Source of the DNA: Rhodobacter huangdaonensis
Lineage (GTDB): Bacteria; Pseudomonadota; Alphaproteobacteria; Rhodobacterales; Rhodobacteraceae
Direction: 5' to 3'
DNA length: 64,000 nucleotides
NCBI RefSeq assembly: GCF_004022465.1
Contig: NZ_SAVA01000006.1
Span: forward strand, 186,001-250,000
This document shows, in pieces, positions 16,722 through 24,531 of the stretch; positions within the stretch are counted from its first letter, which is position 1, and the number at the start of each line of letters is the position of its first letter. Under the pieces are notes generated by a model. It saw only the letters and a list, made by a program, of their open reading frames with translations. It made no database searches and was not told the origin of the DNA. The translations under genes and the position numbers were made by a program.

Positions 16722-18373
16722 GCCTGCTCGAGATCGACGGCCTCGGTGTCAGCATCGGCACGACCGAAGTGCTGCGCGACGTCTCGCTGCAGCTTCAGGC
16801 CGGCGAGATCCTCGGCCTGGTCGGCGAATCGGGCTCGGGCAAGTCGATGACGGCGCTTGCGGTGATCGGGCTCTTGCCCGAGGGCGCGCACAGCACCGGC
16901 TCGGTCCGGCTGGCCGGGCGCGAGATCACCACGCTTGCCGAACGCGATCTGTGCCGACTGCGCGGCGCCGGCGTGGGGATGATCTTTCAGGAGCCGATGA
17001 CCGCGCTGAACCCGCTGATGACGATCGGCGATCAGGTGGCCGAGACGCTGATCGTCCACCGCGGCCTTGCCCGCGCCGAGGCCCGCCGCATCGCCCGCGA
17101 CCGGCTCGACCGGGTGGGCCTGCCCGCACCGCGCTTCCCGCTGACGCTTTTCCCGCACGAGCTTTCGGGCGGCCAGCGCCAGCGCGTGGCGATCGCGCTG
17201 GCCATCGCGCTGCGCCCGCAGCTGCTGATCGCCGACGAGCCCACCACCGCGCTTGACGTCACCACCCAGGCCGAGGTGCTGGAACTGCTGCGTGACCTCG
17301 TGCGCGCGGAAGGCATGGCGCTTCTGCTCATCACCCACGACCTTGCCGTCACCGCGCAGATGGCCGCGCGCGTCGCGGTGATGCAGGGCGGCCGGATCGT
17401 CGAGGACGGGCCGACCGAGGCGCTCTTCCGCGCCCCCGCCCGGCCCTACACCCGCGCCCTTCTGGCCGCCGCGCGCCTCGCCCCACGTGCAAATGAGTAT
17501 TTGGGCCAAGAAAAAGCGGCGGGGGCTTTTTCTTGGCAAAAATACTCGAAACCCGACGCCGACGCCCTGCTGCGGGTCGAAGACGCGCGCCGCAGCTACC
17601 GCCTGCCCCGGCCTGCGTTTTTCGCGCCAGCCGCCGAACTCCATGCGGTCGATGGCGTCTCCTTCACCCTGCGCGCCGGGGAATCGCTCGGGCTGGTGGG
17701 CGAATCGGGCTGCGGCAAGTCGACCCTGACCCGCGCCATCCTCGGCCTTGATCCGCTCTCGGGCGGGCGCATCACCCTCGCCGGCGCGCCGGTCTCGCCG
17801 CGCATGCCCCCCGCGCAGCGCGCCGCGGTGCAGGTGGTGTTCCAGGACCCCTACGGCTCCTTCGATCCGCGGCAGACGGTGGCGCGGCTGATCGCCGAGC
17901 CCTTCCACCTGACCGGCCGCCCGCCGGATGCCGAGGCGCGGATCGACGCCGCGCTGAGCGATGTCGGCCTCTCGCCCGCGGACCGCGGCCGCTACATCCA
18001 CGAATTCTCGGGCGGTCAGCGCCAGCGCCTTGCGATTGCCCGCGCACTGATCATCCGGCCGCGGCTGATCGTGCTCGACGAGGCGGTCTCGGCGCTCGAT
18101 GTGCGGGTGCGGGCGCAGGTTCTGGCCCTGCTCGCCCGGCTGCAGGCGGAACACGGGCTCTCCTATCTCTTCATCTCGCACGACCTGTCGGTGGTGCGCG
18201 CCGTCACCTCCCGCTGTCTGGTGATGCAGGCGGGCCGGATCGTCGAGGAAGGCCCGACCGCGGATCTGTTCACCGCGCCGCGCCATCCCTACACCCGCCG
18301 GCTGCTGGCCGCGACGCCGCGGCTGCCCGAGACGTGGCGCAGGCTTGATCCGGCGCCCCCGACCGGCGCATAA
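16718..18373 (+). CDS. Peptide ABC transporter, fused double ATPase (DppD-DppF-like)
   Basis: A 551-residue protein with two complete ABC ATPase domains. Domain 1: Walker A GESGSGKSMTA (about residue 36), signature LSGGQRQRVAIA, Walker B LLIADEPTTALD. Domain 2: Walker A GESGCGKSTLT (about 330), signature FSGGQRQRLAIA, Walker B LIVLDEAVSALD. It energises uptake through the two upstream permeases. The linker between domains contains a 53-base palindromic repeat (17495-17547), read in frame as EYLGQEKAAGAFSWQKYS. It overlaps the next ORF by one base. Confidence 0.95.
   Translation: MSLLEIDGLGVSIGTTEVLRDVSLQLQAGEILGLVGESGSGKSMTALAVIGLLPEGAHSTGSVRLAGREITTLAERDLCRLRGAGVGMIFQEPMTALNPLMTIGDQVAETLIVHRGLARAEARRIARDRLDRVGLPAPRFPLTLFPHELSGGQRQRVAIALAIALRPQLLIADEPTTALDVTTQAEVLELLRDLVRAEGMALLLITHDLAVTAQMAARVAVMQGGRIVEDGPTEALFRAPARPYTRALLAAARLAPRANEYLGQEKAAGAFSWQKYSKPDADALLRVEDARRSYRLPRPAFFAPAAELHAVDGVSFTLRAGESLGLVGESGCGKSTLTRAILGLDPLSGGRITLAGAPVSPRMPPAQRAAVQVVFQDPYGSFDPRQTVARLIAEPFHLTGRPPDAEARIDAALSDVGLSPADRGRYIHEFSGGQRQRLAIARALIIRPRLIVLDEAVSALDVRVRAQVLALLARLQAEHGLSYLFISHDLSVVRAVTSRCLVMQAGRIVEEGPTADLFTAPRHPYTRRLLAATPRLPETWRRLDPAPPTGA
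17495..17547. repeat. Palindromic repeat, copy B, inside the ATPase gene
   Basis: A nearly perfect inverted repeat. The left arm 17495-17517 starts GAGTATTTGGGCCAAGAAAA, and the right arm 17525-17547 ends TTGGCAAAAATACTC, with a loop of seven bases. The left arm is identical over 23 bases to the left arm of copy A (857-879). It lies between the two ABC domains, keeps the frame open and encodes extra linker residues. Confidence 0.9.
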
Positions 18374-18399
18374 TGCTGCAGCGCAGCGAGGAGAGCGTC

Positions 18400-19389
18400 A
18401 TGCAGCCGGGACCGAAGAATCTGATCACCGACATCGAGGGGCTGCGCGTCGGCAATGCGCACAGCGGCCGGCTGCGCTCGGGCTGCACGGTGCTGCTGGC
18501 GGACCGCCCCTTCACCGCCGCCGTGCAGGTGATGGGCGGCGCGCCCGGCACCCGCGAGACGGACCTGCTCGCCCCCGACCGGCTGGTGCAGGAGGTGGAC
18601 GCGATCGTGCTGTCGGGCGGCTCGGCCTTCGGGCTCGATTCGGCCTCGGGCGTGGCCGAGGGGCTGCGCGCGCGCGGCCGCGGCTTTGCCGTCGGCGAGA
18701 TGCGGGTGCCGATCGTGCCGGCGGCGATCCTGTTCGACCTGCTCAACGGCGGCGACAAGGGCTGGGGCACAAACCCCTATGCCGCGCTCGGCCGCGCGGC
18801 ACTCGAGGCCGCGAGCCCCGAGTTTGCGATCGGCAGCGAGGGGGCGGGCTTCGGCGCGCTCACCGGCACGCTCAAGGGCGGGCTCGGCTCGGCCTCGGCG
18901 GTGCTGGAAAACGGGATGACGGTCGGCGCGCTCGTCGCGGTGAATGCGCTCGGCTCGGCCACGGTCGAGGACAGCCCGCATTTCTGGGCCGCGCCCTGGG
19001 AGCTCGAGGGCGAGTTCGGCGGCCGCGGGCCGGCACTGCTCTACCCCGCCGCCGCCGAACCCGCGCCGAAGAAGCGGATGGGCGAGGCCACCACCATCGC
19101 CATCGTCGCCACCGATGCGGCGCTGAGCCAGGCACAGGCGCAGCGGATGGCGACGGCGGCGCATGACGGCATGGCGCGCGCGCTGGTGCCCTCGCACACG
19201 CCGATCGACGGCGATCTGGTCTTTGCCGCGGCGACCGGCGCGAAGCCGCTCGCCGATCCGGTCGCCGACACCTTCCTGCTCGGCCATGCCGCGGCAAGCT
19301 GTCTGGCCCGCGCCATCGCCCGCGCGGTCTTCTCGGCCACGGCGATGCCGGGCGACCTGCAGCCGAGCTGGGCCGCACGCTTCGGCTGA
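18400..19389 (+). CDS. P1 family peptidase (DmpA/BapA-like, self-processing)
   Basis: A 329-residue N-terminal-nucleophile peptidase of the DmpA fold, related to beta-peptidyl aminopeptidases and NylC. The segments ITDIEGLRVGNA, VDAIVLSGGSAFGLD and GSEGAGFGALTGTLKGG are characteristic. The expected autocleavage site lies before the second chain at GEATTIAIVATDA (about residue 236), giving a threonine nucleophile. The start at 18400 is chosen for GAGGAG six bases upstream; an in-frame ATG at 18373 overlaps the ATPase stop. Position after a peptide importer suggests it degrades imported peptides; this is inference. Confidence 0.85.
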   Translation: MQPGPKNLITDIEGLRVGNAHSGRLRSGCTVLLADRPFTAAVQVMGGAPGTRETDLLAPDRLVQEVDAIVLSGGSAFGLDSASGVAEGLRARGRGFAVGEMRVPIVPAAILFDLLNGGDKGWGTNPYAALGRAALEAASPEFAIGSEGAGFGALTGTLKGGLGSASAVLENGMTVGALVAVNALGSATVEDSPHFWAAPWELEGEFGGRGPALLYPAAAEPAPKKRMGEATTIAIVATDAALSQAQAQRMATAAHDGMARALVPSHTPIDGDLVFAAATGAKPLADPVADTFLLGHAAASCLARAIARAVFSATAMPGDLQPSWAARFG

Positions 19390-19540
19390 GCCCCCCTTTC
19401 CGCCGCCGCCCCATGCGCCATATTGGCAGGCAGACCGCGCAGAACGGTCACCTGCGCCGGTGCGGGTTGCCACTGCGACGGATGGACAGGGCCGGCCCCG
19501 CATGCTTCCTTGCCGCCACGCCCAAAACAGGGAGATACCC

Positions 19541-21019
19541 ATGCTCGATACCGCCACCGATCTCAAATCCCTCCTCAAGGACCCCACCCTTCTCGCCACC
19601 AAGGCCTATGTCGCCGGCGAATGGATCGACGCCGATGACGGCGCCACCTTCGCGGTGACCAACCCCGCCCGCGGCGACGTGATCTGCACCGTGCCCGATC
19701 TCGGCCGCGCCGAGACCGCCCGCGCGATCGAGGCCGCCCGCATCGCGATGAAGGAATGGGCCGCGCGCACCGCCAAGGAACGCGCCAACGTGCTGCGCAA
19801 GTGGTTCGAGCTGATGATGGCGAACCAGGATGACCTCGGCGCGATCCTCACCGCCGAGATGGGCAAGCCGCTGCCCGAGGCGAAGGGCGAGATCGCCTAT
19901 GGCGCCTCGTTCATCGAGTGGTTCGGCGAGGAAGCCAAGCGCATCTACGGCGAGACGATCCCGGGCCACATGCGCGACAAGCGCATCCAGGTGATCAAAC
20001 AGCCGATCGGCGTTGTCGGCTCGATCACGCCGTGGAACTTCCCGAATGCGATGATCACCCGCAAATGCGGCCCGGCCCTTGCCGTCGGCTGCGGCTTCGT
20101 CGCGCGCCCTGCTGCCGAGACCCCGCTGTCGGCGCTGGCGCTCGCGGTTCTGGGCGAGCGCGCCGGCCTGCCGAAGGGGATCTTCTCGGTCGTCACCTCG
20201 ACCAGGGCCTCGGACATCGGCAAGGAGTTCTGCGAGAACCACACGGTGCGCAAGCTGACCTTCACCGGCTCGACCGAGGTCGGCCGGATCCTGATGCGTC
20301 AGGCCGCCGATCAGGTGATGAAGTGCTCGATGGAACTGGGTGGCAACGCGCCCTTCATCGTCTTCGACGACGCCGATCTCGACGCCGCGGTCGAGGGCGC
20401 GATGATGTCGAAGTTCCGCAACAACGGCCAGACCTGCGTCTGCGCGAACCGCATCTACGTGCAGGCCGGCGTCTATGACGCCTTCGCCGAGAAACTTGCC
20501 GCGGCGGTCGCCAAGCTGAACGTCGGCGACGGGCTCGAGGCCGGCATCACCACCGGCCCGCTGATCTCCGACAAGGCCGTGGCCAAGGTCGAGGACCACA
20601 TCGCCGACGTGATCAAGGGCGGTGGCCAGGTCGTCACCGGCGGCAAGCGCCACGCGCTTGGCGGCACCTTCTTCGAGCCGACCGTCGTCACCGGCGTGAC
20701 GCAGGAGATGAAGGTCGCCACCGAGGAAACCTTCGGCCCGGTCGCGCCGCTCTTCAGGTTCGAGACCGAGGAAGAGGTGATCGAGAAGGCCAACGCCACG
20801 ATCTTCGGCCTTGCCTCGTATTTCTACGCCCAGAACATCGGCCGCATCACCCGCGTGCAGGAAGGGCTCGAATACGGCATCGTCGGGGTGAACACCGGCA
20901 TCATCTCGACCGAGGTCGCCCCCTTCGGTGGCGTCAAGCAGTCCGGCCTCGGCCGCGAGGGCTCGCACCATGGCGTCGAGGATTACCTCGAGCTGAAATA
21001 CATCTGCCTCTCGATCTGA
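19541..21019 (+). CDS. gabD: NAD(P)-dependent succinate-semialdehyde dehydrogenase
   Basis: A 492-residue aldehyde dehydrogenase of the GabD type. The catalytic glutamate is in MELGGNAPFIVFDDADLDAA (about residue 265). The cysteine is in NNGQTCVCANRIYVQ (about 299), a motif characteristic of SSADH. The cofactor region is FTGSTEVGRILM. It oxidises succinate semialdehyde to succinate in GABA and related catabolism. AGGGAGATACCC precedes the ATG. No gabT is adjacent, so it appears to be a single-gene unit. Confidence 0.93.
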   Translation: MLDTATDLKSLLKDPTLLATKAYVAGEWIDADDGATFAVTNPARGDVICTVPDLGRAETARAIEAARIAMKEWAARTAKERANVLRKWFELMMANQDDLGAILTAEMGKPLPEAKGEIAYGASFIEWFGEEAKRIYGETIPGHMRDKRIQVIKQPIGVVGSITPWNFPNAMITRKCGPALAVGCGFVARPAAETPLSALALAVLGERAGLPKGIFSVVTSTRASDIGKEFCENHTVRKLTFTGSTEVGRILMRQAADQVMKCSMELGGNAPFIVFDDADLDAAVEGAMMSKFRNNGQTCVCANRIYVQAGVYDAFAEKLAAAVAKLNVGDGLEAGITTGPLISDKAVAKVEDHIADVIKGGGQVVTGGKRHALGGTFFEPTVVTGVTQEMKVATEETFGPVAPLFRFETEEEVIEKANATIFGLASYFYAQNIGRITRVQEGLEYGIVGVNTGIISTEVAPFGGVKQSGLGREGSHHGVEDYLELKYICLSI

Positions 21020-21078
21020 GGCGGCACGGCCGCGGGCGGAGCCAGCTGCTTCGCCCGCAGCAAAATCCTCGTGACGAT

Positions 21079-21092
21079 TTGACGCGGATCAA
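21079..21092. promoter_or_regulatory. FnrL/FNR-type box
   Basis: TTGACGCGGATCAA, a near-consensus FNR site (TTGAT-N4-ATCAA, one mismatch; TTGAC half-sites are common in Rhodobacter). It overlaps a possible -35 (TTGACG) that is 18 bases from TATTTT (21103-21108). It lies about 65-100 bp upstream of a small ORF and downstream of gabD. Confidence 0.6.
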
Positions 21093-21106
21093 GGCAGTTG
21101 CCTATT

Positions 21107-21129
21107 TTTTTGCATGTGTCTTGCAAAAA
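21107..21129. promoter_or_regulatory. Perfect 8-bp inverted repeat
   Basis: TTTTTGCA (21107-21114), a 7-base loop, then TGCAAAAA (21122-21129). It is an AT-rich island in GC-rich sequence, just after the FNR-type box and before the small ORF. It could be a regulator operator or an mRNA hairpin near the 5' end. Confidence 0.45.
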
Positions 21130-21145
21130 CGGCGCCGTGGCGGCT

Positions 21146-21367
21146 ATGCCCCTTGGACAGTCAGGCACGAATCGCACCTTGAGCAAAGAAACAACCGTCC
21201 TCGCCTTCCCCATGCCCGCCCCGCACAAAGCGCGGCGCAATCTGCGGCATGTGCAGGAAGCCTATCGCCTGGCCGAGCTGATCGCCGCGCCGCGCGACGC
21301 GGCCGAGGCGGAACGGGCGCGCGCCGACCTCGACGCAATCCTCGCCTCGCTCTCGGCCCGCGCCTGA
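21146..21367 (+). CDS. Small hypothetical protein downstream of an FNR-type box
   Basis: An ORF of up to 73 residues from ATG 21146; a TTG start at 21179 would give 62 residues beginning MSKETTVLAFPMP. The C-terminal two-thirds is a charged, probably helical region, RRNLRHVQEAYRLAELIAAP followed by AEAERARADLDAILASL. There are no membrane segments, cysteines or known motifs. No strong ribosome-binding site marks the start. The upstream FNR-type box suggests oxygen-dependent expression. I do not recognise a family. Confidence 0.5.
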   Translation: MPLGQSGTNRTLSKETTVLAFPMPAPHKARRNLRHVQEAYRLAELIAAPRDAAEAERARADLDAILASLSARA

Positions 21368-21389
21368 CACTCCCCGGGAGGCCGGCAGC

Positions 21390-21418
21390 GAAAAGGGCCG
21401 CCCCGGCGGGACGGCCCT
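21390..21418 (-). terminator. Intrinsic terminator of trcR
   Basis: On the minus strand an AGGGCCG/CGGCCCT stem (21394-21400 with 21412-21418), extended by an inner CCC/GGG stem, is followed by TTTT (21390-21393). It sits 23 bases after the trcR stop and also faces the end of the small plus-strand ORF. Confidence 0.7.
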
Positions 21419-21440
21419 GCGCAGGCGGATCGAGGCAGGA

Positions 21441-22211
21441 TCAGCGGCGCGGATCGCGGTCGTCTTCCTCGTCCTCGTCGTCCTCGCCATGCGGCAGGTT
21501 GAAGAAGCTGTCCGCATCCGAGAAGTCCTTCGGATTCTCGCGTTCCTCCTCGGCGGTGCCGAGGGTGAAGTTCTCGAGCCCGGCGATCGAGGAGGGCAGA
21601 CGCGGCTCTTCGGTCATGCCGAGCGACTGCTCGGTCGAGACCAGCTTGCGACGCTCGTCATCCGACATCACGCCTTCGGCGGCGCGCTTCTTCGCGGCCT
21701 TCTGCACTTCACCGTCAAGCTCCGACTGCCGGCACAGGCCAAGCGCCACCGGGTCGATCGCGGTCATGCTCTGGATGTTCCAGTGCGTCCGGTCGCGGAT
21801 CGAGGCGATGGTGGGCTTCGTCGTGCCGACGAGGCGGGCGATCTGCGCATCGGCCAGCTCGGGGTGGAACTTGACCAGCCACAGGATCGCATTCGGGCGG
21901 TCCTGGCGCTTCGAGAGCGGCGTGTAGCGCGGTCCGCGGCGCTTGTCCTCGCCGACGGCAGCGGCGTTGAACTTGAGCTTCAGCTTGTAGAGCGGGTCGG
22001 CCTCGCCCTTGTCGATTTCCTTCTGGTCGAGCTGGTTGTGCGCGATCGGGTCGAAGCCCTTCACGCCCACCGCCACGTCCCCGTCGGCGATGCCCTGCAC
22101 CTCGAGCTCGTGCATGCCGCAGAAATCGGCGATCTGCTTGAAGCTCAGCGTCGTGTTGTCCACCAGCCAAACGGCGGTTGCCTTGGCCATCAGGGGCTTG
22201 TTCGTCGTCAT
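21441..22211 (-). CDS. trcR: TrcR-type cell-cycle transcriptional regulator (DUF1013)
   Basis: A 256-residue DUF1013 protein, found across Alphaproteobacteria and called TrcR. It begins MTTNKPLMAKATAVWLVDNT, has two helix-turn-helix-like segments (LSFKQIADFCGMHELEVQGI and DAQIARLVGTTKPTIASIRD), and ends in a very acidic tail (GEDDEDEEDDRDPRR). The start at 22211 is chosen because homologues begin there and the upstream extension to 22418 crosses the divergent RNase gene's promoter. It is monocistronic with its own terminator. Binding sites and targets are not visible. Confidence 0.85.
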   Translation of the reverse strand: MTTNKPLMAKATAVWLVDNTTLSFKQIADFCGMHELEVQGIADGDVAVGVKGFDPIAHNQLDQKEIDKGEADPLYKLKLKFNAAAVGEDKRRGPRYTPLSKRQDRPNAILWLVKFHPELADAQIARLVGTTKPTIASIRDRTHWNIQSMTAIDPVALGLCRQSELDGEVQKAAKKRAAEGVMSDDERRKLVSTEQSLGMTEEPRLPSSIAGLENFTLGTAEEERENPKDFSDADSFFNLPHGEDDEDEEDDRDPRR

Positions 22212-22344
22212 CTGATCGGTCCTTTGCACATATCTCTCCCGGGCCGAGAAACCGGCTGCGGCGCGGGGCTCCCCGGCCGCGGTCCATTTCTGGTGGGGAA
22301 TTGGTCTGCTATATAGGGCGGAAACGGCAACAGGGGAAGTGAAA

Positions 22345-22980
22345 ATGCGGATTTCGGCGGTTCTCGGCTGGCTGTTCTGGGCGAGCGCGGCACTCGCCGG
22401 GGGCGAGCGGGCGGGCACGTTCGACTATTATGTGCTGTCGCTGAGCTGGGCGCCCGGCTGGTGCGCGACCGAGGGCGCGGGACGCGGCGCGGCGCAATGC
22501 GATCCGGCGACGGATGCAAGCTTCGTGCTGCACGGGCTCTGGCCGCAGGACGAACGCGGCTATCCGAGCTATTGCCGCACCACGGCGCGCGATCCGGCGC
22601 GCAGCGCCTCGGCGGCGATGGCGGAGGTGATGGGCTCGGACGGCGCCGCCTGGTATCAGTGGAAGAAGCACGGGCGCTGTTCGGGGCTGACCGCGGGCGA
22701 CTATTTCGCCCTCGCCCGCCGCGCCTATGCCAGCATCGCCATCCCCGAGGTGTTCCGCCACCTCGACCGCGACGTGACACTGCCCGCCGCGGTGGTCGAG
22801 GAGGCGTTTCTCGAGGCGAACCCGGGGCTTGCCCGCGATGAGATCACCGTGACCTGCCAGGCCGGCCGGATCCAGGAGGCGCGGATCTGTCTGACGAAGG
22901 ATCTGCGCCCGCGCCGTTGCGGCGCCGACGTGATCCGCGACTGCACGCTGCGCGACGCGCTGATGGAGCGGGTGCGCTGA
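22345..22980 (+). CDS. Secreted ribonuclease T2 family protein
   Basis: A 211-residue protein with a signal peptide (MRISAVLGWLFWASAALAGG). Both catalytic signatures of RNase T2 are present: SFVLHGLWPQDERGYPSYC (CAS I) and WYQWKKHGRCSGL (CAS II, about residue 110). Six to eight cysteines suggest disulfides and a periplasmic or extracellular location. The family cuts single-stranded RNA through 2',3'-cyclic phosphates, usually for nutrient scavenging. It is divergent from trcR. A GTG at 22339 in the same frame is an alternative start. Confidence 0.9.
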   Translation: MRISAVLGWLFWASAALAGGERAGTFDYYVLSLSWAPGWCATEGAGRGAAQCDPATDASFVLHGLWPQDERGYPSYCRTTARDPARSASAAMAEVMGSDGAAWYQWKKHGRCSGLTAGDYFALARRAYASIAIPEVFRHLDRDVTLPAAVVEEAFLEANPGLARDEITVTCQAGRIQEARICLTKDLRPRRCGADVIRDCTLRDALMERVR

Positions 22981-22989
22981 GCCTTCGGG

Positions 22990-23063
22990 CGTGGGGGGGC
23001 AGCGGCGCCCGCGGGGGCTGCCTGCCCCCGCACCCCCGGAGGTATTTTCCGCAAGGAGAAAGG
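22990..23063. repeat. GC-rich repeat element, copy E
   Basis: Contains the hairpin CGGGGGC (23012-23018), 5-base loop, GCCCCCG (23024-23030), then CACCCCCGGAGGTATTTTCC. Read in reverse complement it matches copy D at about 2945-3000 (TTG....AAATA, CCGGGGGTG, GGGGGCAG). It lies between two convergent genes. Confidence 0.6.
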
Positions 23064-23065
23064 GA

Positions 23066-23524
23066 TCAGGACTCTTCCGGGATCCGGTCCTCGAGCGGCG
23101 GGATGGTGTAATCCGCGGCGATGCCCGGGCCGCCCGTCTCGTCATGGCCATCGGCCGAGATCCAGGCCTTTGCCGCCGCGAGATCGGCGAGGGCGAAGAC
23201 CCGGACCGCACCCGGGATCATCGGCGCAAAGGCCTTCATGCCGAGCCGGATCCACTCGACGTCGCTGACGAGCGCGATGCGGGCGAAATCGCCCAGATGC
23301 ATCATCCCGACCTTCGCATCCTCCCAGGCGGCGCCGGCGGTGTAGCTCTCGAATGCGGTGCCGATGACGTAGAGGAGTTTCAGCCGTCCCTCGGCCGCGA
23401 TCTTCGCCTCGATCGCCGGGATCAGGTCGCGGCTATAGGCCTCGGCGTCGATCGTGCCCTTGGCCTCGATCGCCAGAACGTCGGCGGGCAGGCCCGGCAG
23501 CGTCTCGAAATATCCCTTGCTCAT
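23066..23524 (-). CDS. STAS/SpoIIAA-like domain protein
   Basis: A 152-residue single-domain protein of the SpoIIAA-like group (DUF3478). It has an N-terminal strand DVLAIEAKGTIDAEAYSRDL, a central LKLLYVIGTAFESYTAGAAWEDAKVG, and WIRLGMKAFAPMIPGAVRVFAL. Members are cytoplasmic and have been proposed to bind lipids or partner proteins; no activity is established. It ends next to repeat E and starts 20 bp after the oxidoreductase gene, so it may be the last gene of a COQ9-PIG3-STAS unit. Confidence 0.82.
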   Translation of the reverse strand: MSKGYFETLPGLPADVLAIEAKGTIDAEAYSRDLIPAIEAKIAAEGRLKLLYVIGTAFESYTAGAAWEDAKVGMMHLGDFARIALVSDVEWIRLGMKAFAPMIPGAVRVFALADLAAAKAWISADGHDETGGPGIAADYTIPPLEDRIPEES

Positions 23525-23544
23525 GGTGCCTCCGTGGGGTTGGG

Positions 23545-24531
23545 TCAGCGGACCTGCAGCACGATCTTGCCGATATGGGCCGAGCTTTCCATGCGGGCAT
23601 GGGCGGCGGCGGCCTCGGTCAGCGGGAAAGTGCTGTCGTGGATCGGGCGCAGCCGGCCGGCGGCGACCATCGGCCAGACCTGCGCACGCAGCTCGGCCGC
23701 GATCGCGGCCTTGGCGGCATCCGATTGCGGGCGCAGGGTCGAGCCGGTGATCGTCAGCCGGCGCAGCATCACCTGGGCGAAATTGAGTTCGGCCTTCGGG
23801 CTTTCGAGGAAGGCGATGAAGACGAGCCGGCCGTCATCGGCAAGCGCCTTGACGTCGCGCGGGATATAGCTGCCGCCGACCATGTCGAGGATCAGGTTCG
23901 CGCCGCCCTCGGCGCGCAGGACCTCGACGAAATCGGCCTCGCGGTAGTTGATCGCGGTGGCGCCGAGCGCTGCGCAGGCGGCGCATTTCCCGGCCGAGCC
24001 GGCGGTGGCGAAGACCCGGGCGCCAAGGTTGCGCGCGATCTGGATCGCCGTCGTGCCGATGCCCGACGAGCCGCCGTGGACGAGGAAGCGCTCGCCCGCT
24101 TTCAGCCCGCCGCGCATCACCACATTCGACCAGACAGTGAAGCAGGTCTCGGGCAGGCAGGCGGCGTCGCGCAGGCTGACCCCCTCGGGCACGGGCAGCG
24201 CATGGGCCGCGAGGCAGACCGCATATTCGGCATAGCCGCCGCCCGGCAGCAGCGCGCAGACCGCATCGCCCACCTGCCAGCCGGAGACATCGGGGCCAAG
24301 CGCCGCGATCCGTCCCGCACATTCGAGCCCGGGCAGGTCCGAGGCGCCGGGCGGGGCGCGATAGGCGCCGGCGCGTTGCAGCGCATCGGGCCGGTTCACC
24401 CCGGCGAAGGCCACTTCGATCAGGATCTCGCCCGGACCGGGCAGCGGGACCGGGCGCGAGACCGGTTTCAGCACCTCGGGCCCGCCGGGGGCGGAGATCT
24501 CGATCGCCTGCATCTGCAGCGGAAGGGTCAT
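23545..24531 (-). CDS. NAD(P)H quinone oxidoreductase, PIG3/zinc-less MDR family
   Basis: A 328-residue medium-chain reductase of the TP53I3/PIG3 group. It shows the N-terminal substrate domain (EILIEVAFAGVNRPDALQRAGAY), LPGLECAGRIAALG, and the Rossmann segment FLVHGGSSGIGTTAIQIARNLG (about residue 145), with no structural zinc cysteines. It reduces quinones with NADPH. The start overlaps the stop of COQ9 by ATGA, linking it to quinone metabolism. Confidence 0.92.
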   Translation of the reverse strand: MTLPLQMQAIEISAPGGPEVLKPVSRPVPLPGPGEILIEVAFAGVNRPDALQRAGAYRAPPGASDLPGLECAGRIAALGPDVSGWQVGDAVCALLPGGGYAEYAVCLAAHALPVPEGVSLRDAACLPETCFTVWSNVVMRGGLKAGERFLVHGGSSGIGTTAIQIARNLGARVFATAGSAGKCAACAALGATAINYREADFVEVLRAEGGANLILDMVGGSYIPRDVKALADDGRLVFIAFLESPKAELNFAQVMLRRLTITGSTLRPQSDAAKAAIAAELRAQVWPMVAAGRLRPIHDSTFPLTEAAAAHARMESSAHIGKIVLQVR

